Source: Clostridium sp. DL-VIII
Lineage (GTDB): Bacteria; Bacillota; Clostridia; Clostridiales; Clostridiaceae
Assembly (NCBI RefSeq): GCF_000230835.1
Contig: NZ_CM001240.1
Coordinates: 3,793,779 to 3,857,778, forward strand
Direction: 5' to 3'
Length of the DNA stretch: 64,000 nt
The position numbers and the translations under genes are program-made. Positions 9,026 through 18,033 of the stretch are shown here, piece by piece. The stretch's first letter is position 1. Each line of letters starts with the position of its first letter. The notes beneath the pieces were generated by a model. That model saw only the letters and a program-made list of their open reading frames with translations, was not told the origin of the DNA and made no database searches.

Positions 9026-10807
9026 TTAACTTAATTGAAGCTGTTTTACTATATCAATTAACATATTTACTCTATTAAACGGAGTTATGAAATACAGTCC
9101 ATCCGAAACTCCCTTTAGTTTATTTCCAATCTCTACAGCAATTTTAACACCAATTTCTTGTGCTTCTTCCTTACTCATGTTTTCTGAGAACATCTTCATA
9201 TATCTTTCAGGAATTTTAACTCCTGGAAGTTCATTATTTAAAAACACTGCATTCCTATAACTCACAATTGGAAGAAGTCCAGCTAAAATTTTCACATTAG
9301 TTTTTGCCTTTATTTTACTTAGAAATTCAATAGCATCATCTTCATATATAGGCTGTGTTAAAAAGAACTTTGCTCCATTATCTATTTTTTTTAACATGCG
9401 GTTAAATTCAACATCTTTATTTAACACATTTAAATTCAATGCGCCGCCTATATAAATGTTATCTTCTTTGAATAAATCTTCATTCATATCATTTATTAGC
9501 TTCATGAGTCTAAATGAATTTAAGTTGAACACACTTTTAGTTTCAATCTTATTTGCATCAGATATAGGATCTCCTGTAATTGCTAGTATATTCCTTATAT
9601 TTTCAATATGTGAACCTATTAAACTAGACCTTATAGCGTTTGTATTCCTATCTCTGCAGCATATATGCGGCATAACCTCAATTCCTATTTCTCTCTTTAT
9701 TTTAGATGCTATAATCGTCGGATCAGCTCTTACCTTTGACATTGGCGAATCTGGAATTGTTACTAAATCAATGTTATTTTCTTTACATATTTTAGCTCCT
9801 GCCATAAGCTTGGATATATCAGTGTTAATAGGAGCTGATAATTCTATTGCAATTGTAAATTCATTTTTATCAAGTTTATTTTTGAATGCATTTTCTGTTT
9901 TTTCTTTATATTCTTTTATTTCTTCTTTCTTGCTATACGAATTAATTTCATTTGAATTATTTTTAATTAATGAGACTAATTCCTTAATATAATTTGGATT
10001 TGTTCCGCAACATCCACCTATTATAGATACTCCAAGCGTCGTCATTGCATTAACTTTATTAGCAAAGTATACTGGATTATTAGGATATACAGTTCTCTCA
10101 TGAATTATTTCCGGATATCCAGCATTTGGAATAGCTGAAACAATATCATTTTCTATATCTATTGTTCTTATAAATTCAGCCACATGAGTAGGTCCAGATC
10201 CACAATTGAATCCATATGAATCAATCGTTTTAATTTCTTTAACTTTCTTAATTAGTTTACTAGCGCTAATTCCATCCCTTGTGAAGCCATCTGGTTTTAC
10301 TGCAAATTGCGTTAATATAAAACTCTTAGAATCCTTTCCTTTTATGTATTCAGATATTTCTTTTAAATAATTATAATTACTAAAAGTTTCAAATACAAAA
10401 ATATTTATATTATTATCTAAAAAGCAATCTACTATATATTTATATTCCTTTAGTATATCCTCTTGAGATTCATCTATATTATCTTCTTTTATAGGACCAA
10501 TACTTGCTCCTATAAAAACCGAAGTGTTTCGAGTAACCTCCTTTGCTATATCTATTCCACATTTAATTATATTTTTCAACGTTTCATATGATACTCCAAG
10601 ATCATGTGTATTAGCCGAAAAAGTGTTTGTTCTTATTAATTTTGCCCCAGCATTAATATATTCTTTATGTATTTTTTTTATTGTATCTCCATCATCTAAA
10701 TTAGCAAATTCACAGTAAGAAATATCATTCCCTGTTAGCTCCGAATAATATGTCCCCATGGCTCCATCAAATATTAATATATTATTTTGCAAATAATCTT
10801 TTATCAT
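9026..10807 (-). CDS. Fused homocysteine S-methyltransferase / methylenetetrahydrofolate reductase (YitJ type)
   Basis: 593 residues from the ATG at 10807, preceded by GGGGAG; a longer frame would start at a TTG in that site. Residues 1-290 are a Pfam S-methyl_trans domain with zinc ligands Cys202 (NCGSGP) and Cys266/Cys267 (GGCCGTN). Residues about 312-593 are a methylene-THF reductase TIM barrel (NEFTIAIELSAP, then LAITGDPIS and FFLTQPIYEDD). The architecture matches B. subtilis YitJ, which makes 5-methyl-THF and transfers methyl to homocysteine for methionine synthesis. No S-box or T-box precedes it, unlike the methionine transport operon at 46.8-52.5 kb. Confidence 0.92.
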   Translation of the reverse strand: MIKDYLQNNILIFDGAMGTYYSELTGNDISYCEFANLDDGDTIKKIHKEYINAGAKLIRTNTFSANTHDLGVSYETLKNIIKCGIDIAKEVTRNTSVFIGASIGPIKEDNIDESQEDILKEYKYIVDCFLDNNINIFVFETFSNYNYLKEISEYIKGKDSKSFILTQFAVKPDGFTRDGISASKLIKKVKEIKTIDSYGFNCGSGPTHVAEFIRTIDIENDIVSAIPNAGYPEIIHERTVYPNNPVYFANKVNAMTTLGVSIIGGCCGTNPNYIKELVSLIKNNSNEINSYSKKEEIKEYKEKTENAFKNKLDKNEFTIAIELSAPINTDISKLMAGAKICKENNIDLVTIPDSPMSKVRADPTIIASKIKREIGIEVMPHICCRDRNTNAIRSSLIGSHIENIRNILAITGDPISDANKIETKSVFNLNSFRLMKLINDMNEDLFKEDNIYIGGALNLNVLNKDVEFNRMLKKIDNGAKFFLTQPIYEDDAIEFLSKIKAKTNVKILAGLLPIVSYRNAVFLNNELPGVKIPERYMKMFSENMSKEEAQEIGVKIAVEIGNKLKGVSDGLYFITPFNRVNMLIDIVKQLQLS

Positions 10808-10937
10808 TTCTAATCTCCCCAATTTTTCATTAATAATACTAAAGTAAGTATACTATAAAAATCTTTTCTCGTCCTCAATTTTATCTAAAACAACTTAGTT
10901 TAATGGGATATACAGATAGAACTTTATATATTGGTAT

Positions 10938-10974
10938 AAAAAATAGGTTTATCATTTTGATAAACCTATTTTTT
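10938..10974 (-). terminator. Terminator after rsgI
   Basis: AAAAAATAGGTTTA (10938-10951) pairs perfectly with TAAACCTATTTTTT (10961-10974) with a 9-nt loop. Symmetric T/A tails allow it to work in both directions; it ends the sigI-rsgI transcript. Confidence 0.85.
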
Positions 10975-11024
10975 CTAAGGACTATAAAACACATTCATTT
11001 TAGTATTTAAATCCTTAAAATTCG

Positions 11025-12146
11025 CTATTTTTTTGATTGATCTTGTGTTATCACTTGACCTGATGCATTTTCGTTTTTACCTGAAGTAGTACTATTGGGG
11101 GTTGTTCCATTGTTTGGCAGCACATCAATACTATTATCTTTTGGTGGCGTTGTTGAACTACCTGTGTTACCGCTACTACTATTTCCAGTATTGCTGTTTG
11201 AACCATTTTGTACTGGAGCATCTGGCTGTACTTCTATAATAGTATTATTTTTTTCAGGTTTAATAGTATTATCCTTATCTCCTTTTACAGAGTCTACATT
11301 TGATTCCGTATTATCAGAAGCTGCATCTAAATTTGGTCTTTCTATCACTTGCTTGTCACTATTGACTTCTGGATTAACATTTGGATCTTGAGTATTATTT
11401 TTTTGATCTTCTGAATTCCATTGTTGATCTTCAGCGTTATCTCGTATACTTGCAGTAATTTCCTTAACTGGTGCTTTATCAATATTGTTCTTTATACCTT
11501 GATCTTCAACTTTAAGAGCCGCCTCATATCTGCCTAAACTTATGTTTTTTGTTTTTGCTTCATCAACTGCTTCTTTATCACCTTTAACATAGACTACATC
11601 CTGTTCATCGAAAGTTGAATCAATTGTACCTATAAGATCATCTTCATATTTACTATTGTCTTCATTATTAACAAAAGCATAACCAACTAGTACATCTTTA
11701 TTAGTTTTCAAATAATTCTGTTCTTCAAGTTTATCCTTTATTTTTTGCATTCCACTCTCAAGAGAAATATTCTTAATATCGCTGAAATTAATATTTTTTC
11801 CATCATCATTAACGCCCTCTACCTTAATGATGTTAAGCTTGTTATCCGCTTCAATTTGTATACTAGGATTAATATCCAAGCTAACAACTGCATATGCTTC
11901 CTGGGGTTTCATCGTATGAAAGAAGGTGAATACAATTAAAAATACTGCTGCAATTGATCCTAATGTTTTTATAAAATTATTATATCTATGCCTATTACTA
12001 GTACTATTTATAATATCGTCCTCGAAATAAAATATTTTTTGTCCGATTTTCATGTTTTCTTTAAAAATTATTTTGTCCATTACACCATGGTCATTTAAAG
12101 CAATAGCATAATTTTTCTTTACCTCCATTATTATTCCCTTATTCAT
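11025..12146 (-). CDS. rsgI: RsgI-like transmembrane anti-sigma factor
   Basis: 373 residues from the ATG at 12146, preceded by GGTGAAAAA; the longer frame starts at a TTG overlapping the sigI stop. The N-terminal cytoplasmic domain (1-50, MNKGIIMEVKKNYAIALNDH) is the SigI-binding RsgI_N domain. One membrane helix lies at about 61-78. Just outside is AYAVVSLDINPSIQIE with the Asn93-Pro94 autocleavage site known in RsgI-type anti-sigma factors. Residues about 230-373 are an Asn/Ser/Thr/Gln-rich disordered tail ending in KK. There is no carbohydrate-binding module, unlike cellulosomal RsgI proteins. It lies 8 bp after sigI and is surely co-transcribed. Confidence 0.88.
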   Translation of the reverse strand: MNKGIIMEVKKNYAIALNDHGVMDKIIFKENMKIGQKIFYFEDDIINSTSNRHRYNNFIKTLGSIAAVFLIVFTFFHTMKPQEAYAVVSLDINPSIQIEADNKLNIIKVEGVNDDGKNINFSDIKNISLESGMQKIKDKLEEQNYLKTNKDVLVGYAFVNNEDNSKYEDDLIGTIDSTFDEQDVVYVKGDKEAVDEAKTKNISLGRYEAALKVEDQGIKNNIDKAPVKEITASIRDNAEDQQWNSEDQKNNTQDPNVNPEVNSDKQVIERPNLDAASDNTESNVDSVKGDKDNTIKPEKNNTIIEVQPDAPVQNGSNSNTGNSSSGNTGSSTTPPKDNSIDVLPNNGTTPNSTTSGKNENASGQVITQDQSKK

Positions 12147-12154
12147 TTTTTCAC

Positions 12155-12820
12155 CTACTTCCTTATCCAATTCCTTAAAGCATTGAGTCTTTTATCAATT
12201 ATTATTACTACAGAAATTATAAATTTCTTACTTCTTTTTATTACCTTTTCTGTTACAGAAAATTTCAGAACGATTCTCTTTATTGGCAATCGTTTTTTTA
12301 GATACATAAAAGAAGTAAATTCTTCTTCCTTACTTATCTCTTCTGATAAGATAATTGCATTTTTCCTCGTTGCTTGTTGCTTAGGAGCTTCATTAACTAA
12401 GTCTTCAAACGTAAATCCAAATGAACTTATTTCAGTTTTTAGTTTATTGATCTCTTCTATAAGGATACTATTATCCTCTTTAGGTTCAAAATATTCATCT
12501 TTAATGTCTAAACCCTTATCCACTAATTCATCTAACGATGAATGCTGATGTCTATTTTCACCCTTTAAATAATTCTTGATTCTACTTCCTATAACGAGCT
12601 TTGCATAAGATAGAAAATGTCCCTTCTCATTATCATATCTTTCAATTGCCTCGTGGAAACCAAGCAGACCAACACTTAATTCCTCATCATTTTCACATGA
12701 TACATATCTTCCTGTAACATCCGAAATGCTTTTTATTATAAAAGGCATATGCTTTTTAATAAGTTCATTTACATCTGTGTTCTTATCAACATTTAAATCT
12801 ACTAAAACACATTCGAGCAT
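12155..12820 (-). CDS. sigI: RNA polymerase sigma factor SigI
   Basis: 221 residues from the ATG at 12820, which follows AAGGGAGC. The region-2 part reads CENDEELSVGLLGFHEAIERYDNEKGHFLSYAKLVIGSRIKNYL, typical of the SigI subfamily. The C-terminal part (LPIKRIVLKFSVTEKVIKRSKKFIISVVIIIDK) contains the helix-turn-helix for promoter recognition. SigI is held inactive by RsgI and is released after regulated proteolysis; it controls heat or cell-wall/polysaccharide responses in Bacillus and Clostridium. I could not recognise an autoregulatory SigI promoter with confidence in the long upstream region. Confidence 0.88.
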   Translation of the reverse strand: MLECVLVDLNVDKNTDVNELIKKHMPFIIKSISDVTGRYVSCENDEELSVGLLGFHEAIERYDNEKGHFLSYAKLVIGSRIKNYLKGENRHQHSSLDELVDKGLDIKDEYFEPKEDNSILIEEINKLKTEISSFGFTFEDLVNEAPKQQATRKNAIILSEEISKEEEFTSFMYLKKRLPIKRIVLKFSVTEKVIKRSKKFIISVVIIIDKRLNALRNWIRK

Positions 12821-13060
12821 ATCTACGCTCCCTTCTCCGGTCATTAATATATACAATATAAATTATATTTTTTGGTACTTTTTATTGAATAAAAGAAAGA
12901 CTTTATTATATAGTCTAAATTTAACAACTTTATTTAATATAAATGAACAATTAGAATATTTAGTTTGTCCATAAAATTAAACCTTGCAAATAACTATATT
13001 CACCTTAGTCTTATAAATAATTTATAAATTATAAAATCCATATATTTTCAAACCTTATTT

Positions 13061-13163
13061 AAAATATATATGTTGCAATAATAAATTTACATTTGGAAGG
13101 CTTATAGGCTAAGTAAATATCTAGATGTAAAATGCATAAAACTAATTGCAATATATATATTTT
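13061..13163. repeat. Nested AT-rich inverted repeat upstream of sigI
   Basis: An outer pair, AAAATATATATGTTGCAAT at 13061-13079 and ATTGCAATATATATATTTT-like at 13145-13163, encloses an inner pair TTTACAT (13086-13092) and ATGTAAA (13125-13131). The central loop includes GGAAGGCTTATAGGC. It may be a structured leader of the sigI transcript or a small mobile-element remnant. No coding capacity. Confidence 0.4.
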
Positions 13164-13360
13164 AATTATAATATTTAACTATAAAAACTTCTATTTAATA
13201 TTATATCATGTATTAGCTTATTTTTAATTAAAATGATAAATTTTCACATATCACAATTATATTCCATATTAGATTTATAATATGATTAATATGAATATCT
13301 TTATCTGAAGATATATCGTATTTTTTAATTGATTATCCAGAATTTTATAACTATGAATAT

Positions 13361-13430
13361 AACAAAAGGAGCTTAGAGACCGGCGAAGGACACTCTAAGC
13401 TCCACATTAGCACTTTACGTACCAACTGCT
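13361..13430 (-). ncRNA. Candidate stand-alone small RNA (about 70 nt)
   Basis: A consensus-like minus-strand promoter, TTGATA (plus 13459-13464) and TATACT (plus 13436-13441) with exactly 17 bp between, is followed within 70 nt by a perfect 11-bp stem. GGAGCTTAGAG (minus, from 13403) pairs with CTCTAAGCTCC (to 13368) around a 14-nt loop TGTCCTTCGCCGGT, followed by TTTTGTT. A transcript from about 13429 to 13361 would have a 26-nt unpaired 5' part and a pyrimidine-rich loop able to pair with Shine-Dalgarno sequences. No Rfam family was recognised. It lies between the J-like gene and sigI. The loop and stem are GC-richer than their surroundings. Confidence 0.55.
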
Positions 13431-13435
13431 TTTTT

Positions 13436-13464
13436 AGTATAGCATAATTCTTTTATTATATCAA
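13436..13464 (-). promoter_or_regulatory. Promoter of the candidate small RNA
   Basis: TTGATA-N17-TATACT on the minus strand, next to the hairpin at 13368-13403 and not followed by any ribosome binding site plus start codon of a gene. Confidence 0.55.
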
Positions 13465-13543
13465 TCAAATTCTTTATAAATCATTCTAGATAAACTATTC
13501 CAAAATTTGATTTATTACTTGCCATTCGTCACTCGTAACTCTT

Positions 13544-14044
13544 TTAACATGTTCCTCCACTACTACCATTATTGTTTCCACCGCAAGCATTCACATTGTT
13601 GGAATTAGGCTGTACATTTTTTTGAGAATATTTTTTGATATAATCAATAAACCTTGTCTGTAATTTATTTAATCCACTCAAATATTCAATATTATCTGGC
13701 TCCAATTGTGTAGCTTTTGTCAAATAATTCAATCCACTTTCATACCAGCCTTTTTGAACTAGTACAAACCCTTTAAGGTAATTCCATTCTGCAGAATTAG
13801 TATTATTTAATATATTTAATTTTGTTTCTGCATCTAAAAAATTATTACTATCAATCAATGCTCTGATTTCTTTATATAGTTCCTCATTAATAATTAAATC
13901 ATACGCTGTTCTAAGTGTTTGAATTTTTTGTTCTGACGTATTATCTTGATTGTGAGCATATTCTTCAATAACTTCTTTGAATTTACTTTTTATCTCTTCT
14001 TCAGAAGCGGTTCTTTCTATTCCTAAAGCTTCATATGGATCCAC
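13544..14044 (-). CDS. J-domain-like protein with TPR repeats
   Basis: 166 residues. The start is GTG at 14044 after AGAGGTGTATTAGG. Residues 1-60 resemble a J domain (DPYEALGIERTASEEEIKSK), but the HPD tripeptide needed to stimulate DnaK is missing: the loop reads EYAHNQDN at about 29-36. Residues about 60-130 form tetratricopeptide-like helices (EWNYLKGFVLVQKGWYESG, LNYLTKATQLEPDNIEYLSG). The tail is Asn/Gly-rich with three cysteine/glycine features (ACGGNNNGSSGGTC). It probably works as a scaffold or adaptor rather than as a DnaK co-chaperone. It lies downstream of recQ in the same direction with a 115-bp gap. Confidence 0.75.
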   Translation of the reverse strand: MDPYEALGIERTASEEEIKSKFKEVIEEYAHNQDNTSEQKIQTLRTAYDLIINEELYKEIRALIDSNNFLDAETKLNILNNTNSAEWNYLKGFVLVQKGWYESGLNYLTKATQLEPDNIEYLSGLNKLQTRFIDYIKKYSQKNVQPNSNNVNACGGNNNGSSGGTC

Positions 14045-14159
14045 CCTAATACACCTCTTAATATTAAACTTTTATTTCACTATTAAATATATTTATAAAA
14101 GTTATTAATATTCTTAGGTTTTGCGGCTTTTCATGAGTTCTTTATGAAATTTAACCTTT

Positions 14160-16604
14160 CTATATAAAATACTTTTTTAAAATTACTGACCGTATACTCT
14201 CATATTTTATATATGAAGGTAGTTCTCTTTTTATAATATTTATTTTGTCATATCCGTTTTTCTCACAAGCATTTATAATCAATGCTTCATCTTCTTTATT
14301 ATAAAATTCATCTAAATCAATGGTAAAAATATTTTCACCATATTCTTTTATATAATCAGTTACGTATCCCAGAATAGTTGAAATTGAAAGCTCTATCTTT
14401 TCTGATACGTCATGAATACTTATCTTTTCTTTAAGCATATCTATAGCTATTTGATTACTTTCTCTTGTTTCCCCATCTAATATGACTTTTCTTCTTTTTC
14501 TCTCTACCCAATGAATTTCTTTATTATTTTCTAATAAATATTCATTTACTGCTCTTATAAGTCTTTCACCATATTCACTTATTTTCTTAGGTCCCATTCC
14601 ACTTATATCCTTTAGTTTTTCTAATGTGTCCGGGTATCTTCCACTTATTTCTTTTAATGTATTCATTGTTAGAATAGCTTGAGGTAATACATTCTCTTTC
14701 TTCGCAAGTTCTTTTCTTATATTATTCAAAATATTATATAATTCTAAATCTGTTGTTACTTCAAGCTTAAGATCTTCTTTGCCTTTTAAGTCAGAGTTTA
14801 CATCAGTTTCTTTCTGCTCAGGTACTTCTATATTATGTTCTTCTATAAATTTTATTATGGCATCTTCAAAGGCTTTTCCATATTTATTATACTTAACTTC
14901 ACCTACACCTGAAATTTTAAGCATCTTCTCTCTCGTTACTGGGTAATTTATAGCCATTTCTTTTAAAGTAACATCCCCAAACACAATATATGGTGGAACC
15001 CCATTTTCCCTGGCTAATTCTTGTCTTATTGCCCTAAGAGTTTCAAATAATTCATTATCTTCTCTGACTTTCTTTTCTACTTTAAATTCTTTTAGTTCTA
15101 CTTTTTCCTTGGATGTCAAAACATTTCTAGATCTTTCATTTAAACTTAACACTGGATATGTTCCTTCAATAACATTTATAAATCCATGTGAAATCAATGT
15201 GTTAATAAAAGTTTTAAGTTCTTCAGTTGAATATTCCTTCATTAATCCATAAGTTGAAAGTTCATCAAAGTGAAATTGTAAAACCTTTTTATTCTTAGAA
15301 CCTCTAAGCACGTCAACAAGCATTCCAATTCCAAATTTGTGTTTCATCCTATATATACAAGAAAGTACCTTCTGTGCTTCTACAGTCTTATCAACAAGTT
15401 CGCCTTCACTCAAACAATTACTGCATTTATCACATTGTCTATCATATGTTTCTCCAAAGTACTCTAAAATATATTTTCTATAACAATCATTGCTATACAC
15501 AAAATCCATCATTTGCTGAAGTTTTCTATATTGATTATTTTTTCTTTCAAAATCTTCTATGGAATTTTCAATTAAATACTTTTGAACTTGAACATCTTGA
15601 GGTGAAAACAATAGTGTGCACTCACTTTGTTCTCCATCTCTTCCTGCTCTTCCAATTTCCTGATAATAACTTTCTATATTTCTAGGCATATTATAATGAA
15701 CTACATACCTAATATTAGGCTTATCAATCCCCATCCCAAAAGCATTGGTTGCAACCATTATGTTTGCTTTATCATAAATAAAGTTCTCTTGATTTTCTTT
15801 TCTTATTTTTTCTGATAATCCTGCATGGTATGAAGTGACATTATAGCCTTTAGAGTTTAAAATTTCATATAAATTATCAACTTCTTTTCTTGTAGCAGCA
15901 TATATAATTCCTGAAACTTCTTTATTATTCTCAATATAACTTTGTAAATACTCTTTCTTACTCCCACTTTTAATTACATTTATAGTTAAATTTTCTCTAT
16001 CAAAACCAGTTATGAATACATTAGGAGCTTTTAATCTAAGAAGACTTATTATATCTTCCCTTACTTCTTGTGATGCAGTTGCAGTAAAAGCTGTTACTAT
16101 AGGCCTATTACTCAGCAAACTGATAAAATGAGATATTTTTCTATAACTACTTCTAAAATCGTGTCCCCATTGTGAAATACAATGAGCTTCATCTACAGCT
16201 ACCTGAGAAATATTACATCTCGAAATAATATTTAAAAACTCAAAAGATTCTAATCTTTCAGGTGCTATATATAGAATTTTAATATCTCCATTTTCAAGAC
16301 TTTTAATCACTTCATTTTCTTCTACAGCACTTAAAGTACTGTTAATTAATGCCCCTTTAATTCCCATCTCTTTTAAAGTATCTACCTGATCCTTCATAAG
16401 AGATATGAGAGGAGATATTACTATTGTTATTCCTTCTAGAATAAGTGCCGGTATCTGGTAACAAATAGACTTACCACCACCTGTTGGCATTATAGCAAGT
16501 ACATCTTCTCCTTTAATTATTTTATCAATTATTACTTCCTGACCTTTTCTAAAGTTCTTATAACCATAATATTTTTCTAGAACTTCATATGCTAAGTTAT
16601 TCAT
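14160..16604 (-). CDS. recQ: ATP-dependent DNA helicase RecQ
   Basis: 814 residues, longer than E. coli RecQ (609). The N-terminal core has Walker A MPTGGGKS, motif II DEAH and motif VI QEIGRAGRDG. A zinc-binding cysteine set (CYRKYILEYF to CDKCSNC) follows, then the RQC winged helix. Two HRDC domains come next, one around residues 515-590 (LARENGVPPYIVFGDVTL) and one around 625-695 (LAKKENVLPQAILTMNTL). The C-terminus has a helix-turn-helix of the HTH_40 type (MLKEKISIHDVSEKIELSIS). This arrangement is common in Firmicutes. It unwinds 3'-5' in recombination and fork repair. The ATG follows AAGGAG. Confidence 0.95.
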   Translation of the reverse strand: MNNLAYEVLEKYYGYKNFRKGQEVIIDKIIKGEDVLAIMPTGGGKSICYQIPALILEGITIVISPLISLMKDQVDTLKEMGIKGALINSTLSAVEENEVIKSLENGDIKILYIAPERLESFEFLNIISRCNISQVAVDEAHCISQWGHDFRSSYRKISHFISLLSNRPIVTAFTATASQEVREDIISLLRLKAPNVFITGFDRENLTINVIKSGSKKEYLQSYIENNKEVSGIIYAATRKEVDNLYEILNSKGYNVTSYHAGLSEKIRKENQENFIYDKANIMVATNAFGMGIDKPNIRYVVHYNMPRNIESYYQEIGRAGRDGEQSECTLLFSPQDVQVQKYLIENSIEDFERKNNQYRKLQQMMDFVYSNDCYRKYILEYFGETYDRQCDKCSNCLSEGELVDKTVEAQKVLSCIYRMKHKFGIGMLVDVLRGSKNKKVLQFHFDELSTYGLMKEYSTEELKTFINTLISHGFINVIEGTYPVLSLNERSRNVLTSKEKVELKEFKVEKKVREDNELFETLRAIRQELARENGVPPYIVFGDVTLKEMAINYPVTREKMLKISGVGEVKYNKYGKAFEDAIIKFIEEHNIEVPEQKETDVNSDLKGKEDLKLEVTTDLELYNILNNIRKELAKKENVLPQAILTMNTLKEISGRYPDTLEKLKDISGMGPKKISEYGERLIRAVNEYLLENNKEIHWVERKRRKVILDGETRESNQIAIDMLKEKISIHDVSEKIELSISTILGYVTDYIKEYGENIFTIDLDEFYNKEDEALIINACEKNGYDKINIIKRELPSYIKYESIRSVILKKYFI

Positions 16605-16767
16605 AAACGTATTACTCCTTAAATAGATTGCTTCATAAGGTACGTGAGATATTATAACAATTAAAATTATATGTACCTAAATTTATAAGTTTTACATTAT
16701 CTTTAATTATAGACGCAATTATGCAAACTTTAATCATCACTAAAAATTAATTTTGCTTTTTTGAATG

Positions 16768-16810
16768 AAAATAGGATTGATAGTTAATTATTATTTATCA
16801 ATCCTATTTT
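16768..16810 (-). terminator. Terminator after map
   Basis: AAAATAGGATTGATA (16768-16782) pairs perfectly with TATCAATCCTATTTT (16796-16810). It lies between map and recQ. Confidence 0.8.
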
Positions 16811-16836
16811 CTAATATAGTAAATGTAATTTAAACT

Positions 16837-17706
16837 CTACTTAGCTAAAATTTCTACACCATCTTCAGTGATCAGTACTGTATGTTCCCATTGTGCTGAT
16901 AGCTTATCATCATCTGTATAAATTGTCCATTCATTTTCTTCATCAACATATACATCATAAACACCTTGATTAACCATTGGCTCTACAGTAAGGACCATTC
17001 CTGGTACAAGCAGCATTCCAGTTCCTTTTTCCCCCACATGTGGAACAAATGGTTCCTCATGAAATTGATTTCCAACTCCATGTCCTCCTAAAGCTCTAAC
17101 TATTGTATAACCGTTTTTATGAGCATGTTCAGCACAGGCATAACCAATATCACCAAGAAATCCCCATGGCTTTATTGCCTCAATTCCCTTAATCATGCAT
17201 TCTTTAGCCACTGTTACCAATCTTTTTGCCTCTTCACTAACGTCACCAATCATAAACATTCTAGATGCATCAGAATAATATCCATCTAAAATTGTAGATA
17301 CATCAACATTAATTATGTCTCCGTCTTTTAATATAATGCTTTCATCTGGAATCCCATGGCACACCTCATTATTAATTGATGTACACACACTCTTTGGAAA
17401 TCCTTCAAAATTTAAAGGTGCCGGAATTGCGCCATTTTGAATTGTATAATCATATACTATTTTATCTATTTCTGCTGTGCTCATGCCCGCTTTAATTTTA
17501 CTTGCCACTAAATCTAAGACACCATCATTAACTTTACAGCTTTTTTTAATACCTTCTATATCTTTAGGGCTCTTTATTACATCTCTAGGCGGTACTATAT
17601 GCCCTTTGCGTCTATAACTTTCTATTTTTTCATCAAATTCTAAATGGCATTTTTTATATTTCAAACCACTACCACACCAACATTTTGAATTTCTGTCTAA
17701 AATCAT
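16837..17706 (-). CDS. map: Type I methionine aminopeptidase with N-terminal SEC-C zinc motif
   Basis: 289 residues. An N-terminal extension carries the SEC-C motif CWCGSGLKYKKCH (residues 9-21), as in clostridial and actinobacterial MetAPs, thought to help ribosome binding. The catalytic domain has the five metal ligands: Asp in INVDVS, Asp in YYSDASR, His in GGHGVGNQFHEEP, Glu in TVEPM and Glu in QWEHTV. It removes N-terminal methionine from nascent proteins. It is away from the ribosomal protein operon, so this may be the accessory copy of the enzyme. The ATG follows AGGTG. Confidence 0.94.
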   Translation of the reverse strand: MILDRNSKCWCGSGLKYKKCHLEFDEKIESYRRKGHIVPPRDVIKSPKDIEGIKKSCKVNDGVLDLVASKIKAGMSTAEIDKIVYDYTIQNGAIPAPLNFEGFPKSVCTSINNEVCHGIPDESIILKDGDIINVDVSTILDGYYSDASRMFMIGDVSEEAKRLVTVAKECMIKGIEAIKPWGFLGDIGYACAEHAHKNGYTIVRALGGHGVGNQFHEEPFVPHVGEKGTGMLLVPGMVLTVEPMVNQGVYDVYVDEENEWTIYTDDDKLSAQWEHTVLITEDGVEILAK

Positions 17707-18033
17707 TCTTGTAATACACCTCTTTAAATTATCATATTTTCATATTCAAAACCTATTATTCTATTACTATAATACAATAATCTGAATTTAAATGTTCCAC
17801 CTATAAACTGCATGTTAAAATTAGATTTCGCAACCTTTATTATTGCAAATTTGTATAACAAATTGTTACTTCATTCTAATTTTACTGTTATTTATAACTT
17901 ATCTTTCCAAAACTTATAATACACTTTAATGAAATTTAATTCAACAGTCTGAAATGATTCATCTCCAAAAGCATATTATTTTTTATGCCTTAAACTTATA
18001 TTTATTTTACTTGTATAAGTATTAATAAACACC
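17707..18033. other. Intergenic region, no gene seen
   Basis: 327 bp between dbpA and map. It is AT-rich and without a convincing ORF. A small palindrome TAACAAATTGTTA is at 17857-17869, with no known meaning. A map promoter is expected here but no single pair of boxes stands out. Confidence 0.5.

Noticed and set aside
10808..10937. S-box or T-box upstream of the homocysteine methyltransferase fusion
   Set aside because: None of the conserved aptamer or T-box sequence blocks are present; only ordinary promoter-like AT-rich DNA and the rsgI terminator.
11095..11391. Plus-strand frame of 98 codons inside rsgI
   Set aside because: It is the complement of the Asn/Ser/Thr-rich tail; no ribosome binding site and no family likeness.
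13361..13410. A 17-codon frame overlapping the candidate small RNA (ATG at about 13408 on the minus strand)
   Set aside because: No Shine-Dalgarno sequence before the ATG and the frame runs through the terminator hairpin and U tract.
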